A DNA stretch of 64,000 bases from NCBI GenBank assembly GCA_030272155.1, contig CP126194.1, positions 1,727,501-1,791,500 of the forward strand, given 5' to 3'. Positions 33,876 through 45,292 of the stretch are shown here, piece by piece. The position numbers were made by a program, and so were the translations under genes. Position 1 is the stretch's first letter; the number at the start of each line of letters is the position of its first letter. The notes beneath the pieces were generated by a model that was not told the DNA's origin, did no database searches, and worked only from the letters and a program-made list of their open reading frames with translations. Source of the stretch: Tetradesmus obliquus (taxonomy: Eukaryota; Chlorophyta; Chlorophyceae; Sphaeropleales; Scenedesmaceae).

Positions 33876-36800
33876 TCAATTTGTCTTTTTCTCAGACTGG
33901 AACAGCTTGGCCTGGTGGCTATACTGCCCCACATACAGCGAGATCATCAGCAGCAAACCGCAGCCGGTCAGGATAGTTGCCCAGCCGAATCCGAAGATAT
34001 CAATCAGCATGCCAGCTGGGACAAGCTTGATCTGATACGGGGAATGGAAAACAGGCACGCTGCGTAGGCAGACAAGTGGCAAGACAGCCAGCGCACGGCA
34101 CAATCGGAACGACACAGCAGGACACCGTCAGATTGGGTGGGGTCCATGCAGGATGTACCAAAGGCAGGCAAAGCATATGGCCAGCTACTGTACAGTATAC
34201 ATGTATGCATGGCAGCACTGAGCAGCAGTTGCGTGAAAGTCGTTCCGCCTGGCTGGATCAGGAACGGTTGCTGGCTCTCATCCCGAACAATGACACAGTC
34301 GTGGTGAACATAGCAGCTGCTAACAGAGCTGTTTATTGAGCTGCTTGCAGGGCTGCCTATACAGCTGTATCCAAGCTGTCCCCACAACCGCATGCTGCAC
34401 CACCCACCTGCAAATGTATTGATTGTGGCTGGGGCCAGCGCCCGAGGCCTCACAAACGCCTGGTCTAGCGCCATCACCGTGAGGTACAGCCCAATCGCCA
34501 CACACATCAGCGTCAACACCACAGCATACGCACACACAAACGGCGTGTGCCGGCCGTGCGCCTGCAGGTAGATGGAAACAGGGCCGGGCTGCGGCTCTGC
34601 TGCTGCACCGGGGCCGGACAGAAGCTCGCGGAAGCTGCTTAAGCGCAGCGGCACCCGCATTGTGTCCACTCTGTTTTTGGCACGGACAATGAGCGGGAGG
34701 GGTAATGCTCTGCTGCTGTTGCGCAGCGCAGGGTTGCAGCCGGCCTGCACAGCTGCTGCTCCTGGGCCTGTATGCACTGTGGAGTTGTCCGGGCACTGCA
34801 CGAGCTGCTCTGAAGAGAGTGAGATGACCTGCAAGCACCACGGAAGCCCGCGCCCCATGTGACAAACTATCAAGGCGACATCGTGATGCACCTACTGCGC
34901 TGAGAGGGTGTAGCATCCTGGGTGATTGTGATTCTTGCTCATGCTGTGCTGTGGAGGAGAGGGTTTGCCAACCTTCAAGCTGACAGCACTTCCAGCCATT
35001 CATTGTAGCACATTTTCAGCACATGCATAACACAACCCTATACCTTGCTCATCAGCATCGCCAAAGTTGACTGCCAAGCAGCACAAACACACACTGTCAG
35101 AGACAGCTGCATCGCACCAGCTCGATTGAGTACGCGTCAAAGGGGTAGAACATTAGCGGCCGCTCTACTGCCAGCGGCACAGTGACAGCGAAGGCCCCAG
35201 GCACATCGCCAGAGGCGTAGGTGTGCACACGGTTTGCAGTCTGGAGCACCAGCTGCACAGCAGCAAGTTTGGTGCGGGCAGGCAGGCAGGCGATTGGATC
35301 ACTTGGTGCAAATTACCAGGTGCTTCAGCCACAAACTGTGCTGACTGTGATGCACCTTGTTGCACAGCACCTCCAGAGCCTACAGATGAACTTCACACAA
35401 ATGATACTTGCTACCGTAATCAATGATAGCAAACACGCATTGTGGACCCACAGGCAGTTGCTGGTGTTCAACTTCGACTCTTTGCTAGCCACTGGGGCCG
35501 CAACTTGTGTCAGCATGGCAATTGTCAGCATGCGGTCATGGTGCTGAGTCTTGCAAGCACCAGCGGCCTCAGTGAATTGATGCATTAGGCAGGTATGGTG
35601 CAATTTTCATTTAGCAGACCACGAGCGTGGTCATCACGGCATGTACCTGTGTGTTGGCTGGAAGCTGCAGTGCGGCTGGCTGTTGTGGGTCGCTGTAGTT
35701 GCCTGCTGCAATGATCTCCATGTCAATCCTGGCCTGCAGGTCTAGAATATCAAAGTCTGCAGCAAGGGCAGCAGCAGCAGCAGCAGCAGCAGCAGAGTAG
35801 TCACAGCATATCAGTCACCAGTTCTAGCAGCAGCACAAGCAATCAGTGTGACGCATGCCTTCAGACACCCAACCAAACAGACTACGATTATGGGGAAGCC
35901 TGTATCATCAAAATCACTGCAGGTGTGCTGCGCCCTGTCGCTTACACTGTGACAGCATGTGAATTACACTGTGACAGCATGTGAATTACACTGTGACAGC
36001 ATGTGAATGCGACATAACAGCCAGGCTGCATTCGTGTGCTTGTTCGACCGTCCACAGCCAACTCCAAATGCGGCCCACGTGCACTGCATCGAGTAATACA
36101 GATACACACTTAAGGGCAATGCCTACCTTGGACCGTCACTTTGAGCCAGAGAAAGGATGCGAGGGTCGGGTGCTGCAGCAGCGTCAGTTCGCCGCGCGCC
36201 TTGCCTGCCGCCAGCTCGACTAAATGTGCAGTTTGCTCCTGCAGGCAGCGGTTGATGCAGGGCAGGGGCCAGTTGTATCTCCTTGATGATAAGCACTCTC
36301 AGCTGGCTGAGATGTTACTGTGTAGATGCAGAAACGTATTGCTGCAGCGCGGCTGCTTGCCACTGAACCAGAGATGAGCGGTTGCTGTGCTGTACTGAAG
36401 CTGCTGTGATGTAAATATGCACACAGCCCGCAACAGCCACGGCTGCCAGTGAGCTGGCAGTGCAACAGCACATGGAAGAAAGGCAATGATGGCACACACC
36501 TGTGGCATGTTGACTGCTGTGGTTGCGCTGGTCTCCCCAAATTGTGCTGCTGCTAGAGCTCCATACAACGGCATGCCAATCAGCAGGCCTGCTAGTGCTG
36601 CAAGGACTGCAGCGAACACCAGCACCCTGAGCTGATGTGGAATGCGCCTGCAGCATGCATGAATTGTAGCACACTTGGTTTAGTTGTCAGGTGCAGCAGG
36701 TGGTGCTTTGACATCAAAGCAGGCTAGTTCTGGCCTGAGGAGTCTAGGAAGTTTGCCGCAAAAGCAGCAGACATCACAGACATAACACACTTGATGACAG

Positions 36801-37037
36801 TGCACAACAGTGATCAGGCCTGGTCTGCTGTTCTGATTTCTGTTCATCCGAACCGGGGAACTAGGTAAATCTCAATGCTCACTCGACAGGTTTTCCTAGT
36901 TCCTCTGCCATCTGGTGAAGCTTGCTGCAGCTGCTGCCAGCATGAGCTTGCTGATGGGCAGCTGCTTCATGGCCCTTATCGCGATCGCTTTCAAGGTCTC
37001 TGGCACATCCCGTCCATGCTTCTACGGTTTTTGACAT
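33876..37037 (-). CDS. Membrane protein resembling DUF4436, downstream tandem copy
   Basis: The ATG at 37037 begins MSKTVEAWTGCARDLESDRD, a cytosolic His-rich leader. It splices in phase (36652) to a first TM helix in VLVFAAVLAALAGLLIGMPL. The exons that follow, probably luminal or extracellular, read ASFLWLKVTVQ, DILDLQARIDMEIIAAGNYS, VTVPLAVERPLMFYPFDAYS (the FYPFD motif), SLSSEQLVQCPDNST and NRVDTMRVPLRLSSFRELLS. Three C-terminal TM segments include AVVLTLMCVAIGLYLTVMAL, IFGFGWATILTGCGLLLMIS and the final LYVGQY. The tail is basic (SEKKTN). The FYPFD motif, beta-rich middle and C-terminal TM bundle resemble DUF4436 membrane proteins, whose function is unknown. Its exon structure and sequence match the neighbour at 37917-41471 throughout, so the two arose by tandem duplication. 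Several exon limits are approximate. Confidence 0.65.
35768..35795. repeat. CAG tract in a DUF4436-like intron
   Basis: Nine CAG units next to the exon reading DFDILDLQARIDMEII. The paralogous gene has a CAG tract at the matching place (39777-39827), so the tract predates the gene duplication or recurs independently. Confidence 0.9.
35946..36006. repeat. Three tandem copies of a 22-bp unit
   Basis: ACACTGTGACAGCATGTGAATT repeats nearly perfectly three times in an intron of the first DUF4436-like gene. Confidence 0.9.
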
Positions 37038-37636
37038 GTTTGATTGGCAACAAGTGCTTGATGCAGCACCCTGTGTCGCGAAAGCGTGCTGGCAGTCCCG
37101 CGCGCGCCAATCCTTGTCACACTATTCTCTCTGTGTCAAACAGTTGAAAACATCGGGAAGAATTCATATTGACTGCATGGTTCAATTTAATTGTGATGGT
37201 CGACACGGTACATAGCATATGACAGCAGCCGACCGATCTGACCGGGTTTGTCAATGACCGTCTCCTAGATAAAGCACACAGCTACCCGTAGTTCTTACAT
37301 TATACGATTGCACACCAGTTCTGCACCAACTCAGCTAGGTTGACACTTCCTACCCTGTGGCGTCAAGCTACTAGCAGCTAAGCCATCTGTGTACTGCACT
37401 GAGTCCCACACATGCAGCAGCACCCAAAGAGACTCTAACAGCATCAAGAGTAAAAGGCTCTTATAGAAGAGTCTCTCCTAGACACACACAAAACAGCTAC
37501 CGTCCCTGTCAACATGCTGCATCTGTGCATTGAGCGTGATATCAGTGCCTAGCAGCACATCATACTGTACAGAAGAAAACATTTGGAAGCACACCAAGGC
37601 CATTGCTGGGAACAAGTGAGTGAGGCTTATTCATGT

Positions 37637-37713
37637 TGGGGGTGGTAGGCAGGGTAGGGGTGGGGAATTGGGGCGAGACGGGGGTAGGGGAAAACATGGG
37701 GGAAAGGTGTCTG
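37637..37713 (+). other. G-rich block with quadruplex potential
   Basis: The stretch has at least eight runs of three to five Gs separated by short spacers (for example GGGTAGGGGTGGGGAATTGGGG), more than the four needed for a G-quadruplex on the plus strand. It sits between the two paralogues, upstream of the ATG at 37037. Confidence 0.7.
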
Positions 37714-37806
37714 AAGTGGCGCTAATCCTCCACCATCATTTGTGATGTGCCAGCTAGCTCAAAGGGCCGCTTGTTCGCAGCACATCGATTGGTCTGCTTG
37801 TGGAAG

Positions 37807-37875
37807 TAGAACAGCTTGGCCTTGTGGCTATACTGCCCCACATACAGCAAGATCATCATCAGCAACCCGCACACC
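37807..37875 (-). pseudogene. Stray copy of the DUF4436-like last exon
   Basis: On the minus strand this reads GLLMMILLYVGQYSHKAKLF, nearly identical to the C-terminal TM and tail of both neighbours. It lies about 45 bp after the stop at 37917. It has no upstream exon of its own and is a broken duplicate. Confidence 0.8.
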
Positions 37876-37916
37876 ATTCCTCAATTGCTGGAAACCCTTG
37901 CCAGCCCACAACCCAA

Positions 37917-40900
37917 TCAGTTGGTCTTCTTTTCAAAGTGGAACAGCTTGCCCTTGTGGCTGTACTGCCCCACATACAGCGAGATCATGATGAGCAGCGC
38001 ACAGCCGGTCATAAGAGTCGCCCAGCCAAAGCCGTAGATGTCCACCATTATGCCAGCTGGCACGTTGCCGGGCAGCATCAAGCGGATACGCGGAATGGAG
38101 AAGAGGGCGGCTGCGCAGGGAAAAAAGCACAGCAGCAGCAGCAGCAGCAGCAGCAGCGCGGCGTGCAGAAGAGCATTACTTGTGTCAAGGCTAACAGCAG
38201 AGGTTCTGTGCGTGCGACGAGGTGCGACAGCGCCGCCTTCAAATTCACAGAGCTCTGCACAGCAGAAATGCACGGCATGCATTGCTAGATGGCGCTGTGT
38301 TGCTGCTGTTGGCTGACATGACAGCAGCCTGCACGCGTGCCCAATGCACACACCCCACCCTGCGACACACCTAAACCTGAAACCCGTACTTACCTGCAAA
38401 GCAGTTGATGAAGGTGGGGTTCAGTGTTCTGGGCCTTATAAAGGCTTGATCCAGCGCCGCCACCAGCAGATAAAGCCCGATGCCCACACACATGAGCGTC
38501 AGCACCACCACATACGCCTGCACAAACGGCGTGTGGTGCCCGCGCGCATGCAGGTAGATTGTTATCGGCCCAGACTCCGGCTTCGCTGCTGCATCTGGGC
38601 CGGACATAAGCTCTCGGAAGCTTGCAATGTTCAGCGGCACATGCATTGTGTCCACTTGGTTGGTGACACCCACAATGAGAGGCAGCGGCGGGGCACTGGT
38701 AGATGCGCCTTGTGGGTTGTTGCAGACGGCCTTCATGACAGCGCCCGATCCGGTTTGCACGCTTTGCAGGTTTGTGGGGCCTGTGGCATTCTCTGGGCAC
38801 TGCACGACTTGCTCCAAGGAAAGAGAGATGACCTGCGCTCACCACAGAAACCAAATGTCCATGACTGCCCTAGAGCGCAAGCGGACAGGTAGAGGGTGTG
38901 GAGCCCAGGGGCGCCGCCCCTGGCCCCACACACCCTCTTAGCCTTAACTTAACTAGGAGCTGCCGAGCTGCCTGGTAGTCACTCACTCACTCCCTCACTC
39001 ATGTCCATGAGAGATGGTGCTTGCAGCTGTCCGTACAGCCACAGCTGAAAAAAGCACCTGCCTGTGCATGGCAGTAGCATGCCTGCCATGCTCACTTCTC
39101 AACGAGATGGCTTTCACGCTTGTAATTAGCATGAGTTTTGCAGGACAAGCAATACATCATGCACCAACCACCGCATGACACAAAGCACCACATGAGGCTT
39201 GCAGGACAAGCAATACCCAATGCACCAACCACTGCATAACACAAAGCATGAGGTTTGCAAGGCAAGCAATACATCATGCACCAACCACCAACCATGCAAC
39301 AGCACCACGCCTCACCAGGTTAGCTGAGTACGCATCAAAGGGATAGAACAGCAGCGGCCGCTCCACTCCCAGAGGCACAGTGACAGGAAAGGAGCCAGGC
39401 ACAGCACCAGAGGTATAGGTCTGGATGATGTTGCCGCTTTGGAGCACCAGCTGCACAGCAGCAAGTACGAGCAGGCAGGCAGCTGGTCAAAGAAAGCAGC
39501 TGTAAGACGCTATCAGACTCCTCCGAGTCAATGCAAGGCACAGCCGTGTGCAAATCATTGTAATCGGTTGTTGTCGTGTTGCAGTCACTGCCAGGACAAT
39601 GCACTGCAAGGTTTCGGCTGAGCTGTAATTGCAGCACTTTGGCCGGCAGCAGTCTGCTCTCACCTGTGTGTTGTTTGGCAGCATCAGTGCTGCTGGCTGC
39701 CGCGGGTCGCTGTAGTTGCCTGCTGAAATGACCTCCACGTCAATCATCGCCCTCACTCCCAAGATGTCAAAGTCTACAGCAGCAGCAGCAGCAGCAGCAG
39801 TTGCAGCAGCAGCAGCAGCAGCAGCAAACTTGCTGGCCAGGTGCTACACATCAAACATCACATCACATTACATTACTCCACTCAACCAAGGAGCAGGAAC
39901 CCCAATCAGGAGCCAATGAGAGGCTCATAGGGGGAAGAAACATTTGAAGAACAACTCATACAATGCCTAGCTGTGCTTTTGCAACTGCATACGCTGCTGC
40001 CTCAAACTCCGACAATACGAGTGCAGATGTGTGAGGTGCGGAACACTCTTGCAAAGTGCAACAACTTTAGGTTGTGCTGCTGCTACAGTGGTGAACCAAA
40101 GCAGCCAGGTCAGCAGTGTACCTTGGATTGTCACTTTGAGCCACACAAATGAGGCTTGACTGGCAGTGCTGCTGGGCTTTTGCAGTAGGTCCATTTCCCC
40201 TCCAACACCTGTCACCAAATCCTCCAGCTGGAACGACAGCTCCTGCAAGCAGCAGCCAGCACAGAGCAGAGACAATGTTTGCTGGCACCTGCTTGAGCAT
40301 CTTCCTGTGCATACAATCAGCAGGGGAAGATTGATTGGCACCTCTTGCGGCAGCTGCCTCTCCTGCAAGCAGTGAGCATATGTTGCACACCCATGTTCAC
40401 CGCTGGCCACATACCCAGCTGTCGACAATGATGCAGTCATGCATAAGCATCTCAACTACAGCACCAGCAGCAGCATGCTGCAGGTGTGATGTATGCTCCA
40501 CATGCAGCTTGCGAGCTGCCGTCGATACACACACAGCCAATACTAGAGGCCGCAGCACACAGTAACTTGCAAATAACATCGCATAAATGTTACACCGGGC
40601 ACACCCTGCCATTTAAAGCAAGCTATGGCTTGATGGGTAACATATTGATGATGATGACCACCCTGCGAGCTAGTCAATTGCAGTCCACACTGGCAGAGGT
40701 GTACTTTGCAGTCAGACCTTACCCTGGGCATGTTCACTGCAGTGACAGCGCTGGTGTCTCCCCATTTTGCTGCTACCAGCGACCCGTACACTGGTAGGCC
40801 AACCAGAAGGCCAGCTAACGCCACAAGGATAGCAGAGAACACCAGCACCCTGAACTGATAGGGGATGTGCCTGCAGCAGAGACCCGCAGCCAATGTTAAA

Positions 40901-41471
40901 ACCCCCAAAACAGCGTGAGATCAGCGAGTTGTGTAACACAAATGACAGCATTGGATTTGTAGGGCCAGAGTGAAGCTATGCCTGTTCTTGCTTGGCTTTG
41001 CGAAGGAGCATGCATGCTGTATATACAGGAGTGGGCAGCTGCCTCTCGAGGGCGTCACAAGCTCTGTGCGATCATGGAGTGAGTAGTCCCCCGCTGCCCT
41101 ACAGTACTGCTGCAAGGTTGTGGTTAGCAAGGTTGGAAAGCACATGTAATGTGACCCTCATCGTTTGCAACATCTGTAGCAGCAGCTGCATTGCAGGCCT
41201 GCTGCTTTGGCATGTCTGGCCTGGCAGCACGCCTGTTGCTGCAGATGACAAGCAGCTGTTGCACTGCTATCATGCTTGGCGCAGCTGCAGCCGTTCAAAA
41301 ATGCTCCTCTAAGTACCTGACTGGTGCTCGTAGCTTCTCTGTCATCTGTTGCAGTCCGCTGCAGCTGCTGTGTCCATGGCCATCCTCACTGTCTGCTGCT
41401 GCATGCCCTTGATCACGATGGCTCTCAACGTCTCTCCCGTTCTCCTGCCACTTCGCTGACGCTTTTGACAT
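37917..41471 (-). CDS. Membrane protein resembling DUF4436, upstream tandem copy
   Basis: The ATG at 41471 begins MSKASAKWQENGRDVESHRD. Exon 1 (41471-41317) splices in phase to 40870, giving HIPYQFRVLVFSAILVALAG as the first TM region. Later exons read SFQLEDLVTGVGGEMDLLQK, ASFVWLKVTIQ, DILGVRAMIDVEVISAGNYS, VTVPLGVERPLLFYPFDAYS, SLSLEQVVQCPENAT and NQVDTMHVPLNIASFRELMS. The C-terminal TM part includes VVVLTLMCVGIGLYLLVAAL, IYGFGWATLMTGCALLIMIS and LYVGQY, with tail FHFEKKTN. It parallels the neighbour at 33876-37037 exon for exon. Conservation is strongest in the FYPFD region and the last two TM helices, which suggests both copies remain functional. Topology inferred: one N-terminal TM, a large non-cytosolic domain, three C-terminal TMs. 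Confidence 0.68.
38129..38157. repeat. CAG tract before the last exon of the upstream DUF4436-like gene
   Basis: Ten CAG units on the plus strand read as a CTG run just before the final exon acceptor on the minus strand. Confidence 0.9.
38892..38937. repeat. Near-perfect inverted repeat (hairpin) in an intron
   Basis: The arms GAGGGTGTG...CAGGGGCG and CGCCCCTGG...CACACCCTC meet almost without a loop, forming a GC-rich stem of about 20 bp with a small bulge. It lies in an intron of the upstream DUF4436-like gene. It could be a palindromic miniature element or a transcript hairpin. Confidence 0.75.
39131..39297. repeat. Three tandem copies of a roughly 55-60-bp unit
   Basis: Units containing GGACAAGCAATACATCATGC and ACCAACCACCGCATGACACA start near 39131, 39193 and 39249, immediately downstream (transcript sense) of the exon that ends at about 39318. 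They are intron sequence only. Confidence 0.85.
39777..39827. repeat. CAG tract with one TTG interruption
   Basis: About sixteen triplets next to the exon reading DFDILGVRAMIDVEVI, at the same place as the tract in the paralogue (35768-35795). Confidence 0.95.
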
Positions 41472-42968
41472 TTTATATGTACAGCTAGGTTGCCTGTGCG
41501 TGTATGCTGCAGCTGCTGCCGCTTCTCAGGCAGGTGCCCGGGGAAGTTCAGGCTACATGAACACGACAACGCGGCTATGGCAGGCTGTAATATTCAAACA
41601 TATACTTTAGCCTGAGTTCTAAAGGTACGAACGGGCTCATAACATCTTTGGCCCGAGCATTACCGGAGGATTTGTCAATGCGTTTGCATACGCACTGTAG
41701 CGGTGCGGCAGGCACGGCAGGTAGGTATTGGAATATCAGGTGCTTTCAATACATACCTTTCGAATCACACGCGTCAGTCTACCGTCAACGGCTACCTGTG
41801 CATCAGTTTCCTCACATCAAGGGTCAAGTCACTTGACCCTAGGGTAGTGCCAGGCACGAAGCCTTTGCTTTGCACCGTGGTACAACCTCCAACTGTCGCT
41901 CCTGTGGCTTGGAAGCCTACGAGGTTGAAGCCACAACCATTGCACGCCCCTGGCGCAAATCATGGCTGGTGCCACCAGCGGCTTGCACAGTGTTGTGAAC
42001 TTCACACAGCACTGAGCAGCGCCTGCAGGGCCTGCTGTCACCCCTGAGGTCAGTGGCTTGCATTACAATGTGTTAGCCGGAACGTCAGAGCTTTCGACAC
42101 AGTTGTTCTGGACCTAGTCCACGTTGAATGATGGTGGCAGTCAGCATGCAGGAACCAGCAATACGCCACACTGCAGCAAGCTTGCGTCAATCAAGCGTCA
42201 CCAGTGTTGCCGCAGCACTGCAACCCGACAGCCGCTGACAGAAGGTACATCGACCAATGCGTTGCAAAGTATCGCCTTCTGTCACGATTCCTGAGGCTAT
42301 GCGGATGATCTGCTGTTGAGGCTACACTTGAAACCTTCGTTGTCAACTGCCTACTAGTCACGGAGGCGGTCTCCCCAATCCCGCAGGGGCTAGGTACTGC
42401 CAGTCAAGCCAACACTCCGCCGATTAAGCCCTCGTATCATAAGGACCAGTGGGTATTTGTCCAACCGCCAGTTCCCCACACCGCGGTAACATGCCACCGT
42501 AAACGCAAGCATATAAGGAAAGTTGCCAAATTGCATTCATTACAAGCAAGCATGCATGCACAACAAGCAGGCTAGCACATGGAATGCAGTAGTCGCCGGC
42601 ATATAACTCTGCCATCACCCGCATAAGCAAACTAAACATAGATACAGGTGTGCTTACGCCGCCTGTCGCAAAAACAGGGTGATCCTTCTGAGTCATCCCA
42701 CAGTTAGCTGCTGGTCGACATGCTTGCAGAAGCCCCTGCAACACTCACCTGCCGCAGGTGGCACAACATCTGGCAACACAACGGATATGCAACACGAAGG
42801 TTGGCCAGGCCTAACTCAATAGACTCGACCACAACCAGTGACACTCGGGGCCAAAAGGCCTGGACTGCTGCAACCCGCACACAGGACCCCCGTCCCATCA
42901 CAGCGTGCAGTGTCAAGGGTCCCTTAACACTACAACACCGCCCCTGGCAGACAACGACACCAGCGGGG

Positions 42969-43075
42969 GGAGAGGTCTGTTACAGGGGTGGCGGCGGAGA
43001 GAGGTCTGTTACAGGGGCGGCGGAGAGAGGTCTGTTACAGGGGCGGCGGGGAGAGGTCTGTTACAGGGGTGGGCA
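42969..43075. repeat. Minisatellite GAGAGGTCTGTTACAGGGG
   Basis: Four tandem units of 25-29 bp each begin GAGAGGTCTGTTACAGGGG and end in GGCGG-type sequence. A fifth unit opens the second copy of the 235-bp duplication at 43386. Confidence 0.9.
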
Positions 43076-43285
43076 AGCTATCACCCTAGAGTGAGTCACT
43101 TGCCCCGCTTTCAGCTCACATATCATGAGAACCCGATAGCAAGCCACAAGATGCAACCAAAGTAAAACTCCAGAGGCACCTTGCAGCCCCTATCTCCCCA
43201 TAAACCAACAAGTACATGCAGTGCAGCATGTGCGAAGTGCAGCACGCAAAGCAGCAGGGTGCTCAAAGCACAGGGCACAAAACGC
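43051..43285. repeat. 235-bp direct repeat, copy 1
   Basis: Nearly identical to 43386-43620, with only a few substitutions and one small gap, so the duplication is recent. It begins at a minisatellite unit and contains CATATCATGAGAACCCGATA. Confidence 0.9.
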
Positions 43286-43385
43286 ACAAGGGAAGGCAGG
43301 CATGGTCCAAACAGCAAGCGGGATGCACAATGGTGCTGCTTACCATAGGTGTTCGGCATGATTGCACCAAGGCACTGCGCGGCAG

Positions 43386-43620
43386 GAGAGGTCTGTTACA
43401 GGGGTGGGCAAGCTGTCGCCCTAGAGCGAGTCACTTGCCCCTCTTTCAGCTCACATATCATGAGAACCCGATAGCAAGCCACAAGATGCAACCAAAGTAA
43501 AACTCCAGAGGCATCTTGCAGCCCCTACCTCCCCATAAACCAACAAGTACATGCAGTGCAGCATGTGCGAAGTGCAGCACGAAAAGCAGCAGGGTGCTCA
43601 AAGCACAGGGCACAAAACGC
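43386..43620. repeat. 235-bp direct repeat, copy 2
   Basis: Partner of 43051-43285, separated by about 100 bp of unique sequence. It ends about 100 bp before the tRNA gene. Confidence 0.9.
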
Positions 43621-43718
43621 GGCAGCAGCGGCGATCGTTAGCATCCCAGCCGCTGAAGAACTGCTCTGCCCGCAGCCATCAGCAACCAGCCAGCTGCCTG
43701 ATTCACACTGTTGACCAA

Positions 43719-43792
43719 TCCGCCTTAGCTCAGCTGGTTAGAGCGCACGGCTGTTAACCGTGAGGTCACCAGTTCGATCCTGGTAGGCGGAG
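43719..43792 (+). tRNA. tRNA-Asn(GTT), no intron
   Basis: A full cloverleaf folds by eye. The acceptor stem TCCGCCT/AGGCGGA pairs in all seven positions, the D arm is GCTC/GAGC, and the anticodon stem CACGG/CCGTG carries loop CTGTTAA (anticodon GTT). The T arm is ACCAG/CTGGT with loop TTCGATC. TAGCTCAGCTGG and GTTCGATCC match the internal A and B boxes of RNA polymerase III. The discriminator base is G, and no CCA is encoded. The acceptor starts with a T-A pair, unlike the usual eukaryotic G-C of tRNA-Asn. Confidence 0.95.
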
Positions 43793-45292
43793 TCAAGGAG
43801 TGGCTGATGGAGAAATGTGACAGGGGCAACAGCAGCAATTTTGCACACAATGCCCCAAGCAGGACCCTTTTACAGTTGACAGAGCATTTTGGAATACATA
43901 CTAGTACGTTTGGTGGCTGTTTACTGCACTGGTATGGAGTGGCTGTTGCCGGTCAGCTGATGGCATGTCAGCCACTGGCACTGCAGTGCCTATCAGCACG
44001 CAAGTTCCGACAAAACATAAAATGCCTGATGTTCAGCAGCGGCGACATCTCGCCGCCGTAGCCCCCATGCAGGATCACAAGCAGCAGATGTTCAAGCACT
44101 GAAGTCCCAAGCCCATGGCAGCTGCCTGGCAGGCATGTGCTACTGCCGCTGCGTGGCACACAATCAGCAAGCTGCTTACCAGCTCTTGTTGCTGCTCAGG
44201 CCAAGGGACGCTGGCATGCTTCCGTACTGCACTGTACCAGTGTTTGATTAGCCAGCAGCAGCTGGACTGACCACTGAGCTGGAGCTGCAGCTTTGCAGCA
44301 ACGCTGCTGGACGCACAGTGAGCAAATGGCCACGGCCTGTCTTGCTGCTGTATCCTACTGTCTGAAGCATCTGAATGCTGCATCTCAGGTGTTGTTTGCT
44401 GCCACTGCCATGGACTAATAATAGCACACTGTCTCAGACTTGCTGCCTGGGAAGCGCAAGAGCAGATGTTCCTTGCTTGACTTGTGTTTGGCTGATCGAC
44501 GGCAAATCATACGGCAATGTTCAGCGCAAGCGCTTCTCATAGTTGCAGTGCCACAAGCTTCGGGAACTGGCATCATCTGCGTAATAAAATGCTCCACACC
44601 ATTACTCATTTCTGCATGCCTTGTTCGAAGGCAGAGGAAGCTGGCCGATCATTTTAGCAAACAGCGATCGCTGTTAGATGTGTATTCAGGTGATTAGCTG
44701 GCGGCCAAGGACATGTTGTTGTCCGACGACAACTGACTGCTCCGGCGAGCAGATCGGGGCTTAGTTTTGGGCCGGCGCCATACCATCTTTATCTGTGAGT
44801 TGTTCTCTTACAATCTTGGTATTGGTGGTCACTCGAAAAGCCATTTGAAGGTTGGTGACACACTTCCGCGCTCGGCTAGCTCCATACAAATACGAGCTCA
44901 TCAAAGTTGATATCGACGGCCTTCTGTGTTGTCTTTATTTTTCTTATCAGAGTGCTTGAGCAAGCTCACCATCACCAGGGCGTGCATGCAGGCCAGTGCC
45001 ACTGGCAGCCCCAGAGACGATTCTGTGGCTGGAGCAGCTCTAGGACCTCTTGGTCGACAATTTATGATGTCGATGTTGATATAAAGCGGCCGGCGCTAGA
45101 CTGTGCGCGCTGCAGCAGCACTGCTTCAAGGAGCTTCACCTGTTCAGCCCAATCACAGCTCATCGCGCCCTTCTCAGCTGATCATCGGCCTAGGACAGCA
45201 TCTTCAGCCCTTGCAAGCACTAACAAGACCAGCAGCCGGCGAACAAGGCCACCAATTCCCAGCAGGGACTACCAACAGCAGTGGCAGCCACC
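43793..45292. other. Intergenic region upstream of the ABCG gene
   Basis: 1.5 kb between the tRNA and the transporter start. An open frame at 43807-44061 (plus) has no recognisable similarity. The ABCG promoter and 5' leader should lie toward the right end. Confidence 0.45.

Larger units (their letters stand above)
37038..37916. other. Spacer between the DUF4436-like paralogues, with G-rich block
   Basis: About 880 bp serve as promoter for the downstream gene and 3' region for the upstream one. The spacer includes a G-run block (37637-37713), a stray copy of the last exon (37807-37875) and a minus-strand TGTAA near 37297-37301. No independent gene was seen. Confidence 0.55.
41472..43718. other. 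Intergenic region with satellites and a 235-bp duplication
   Basis: This lies upstream of the second DUF4436-like gene. It has no recognised gene. It contains a near-palindrome GGGTCAAGTCACTTGACCC (about 41819-41837), a 25-29-bp minisatellite (42969-43075) and a direct 235-bp repeat ending just before the tRNA. Confidence 0.55.

Noticed and set aside
43807..44061. Plus-strand open frame just after the tRNA gene
   Set aside because: 84 residues without similarity, signal or conserved motif; best left as unexplained sequence.
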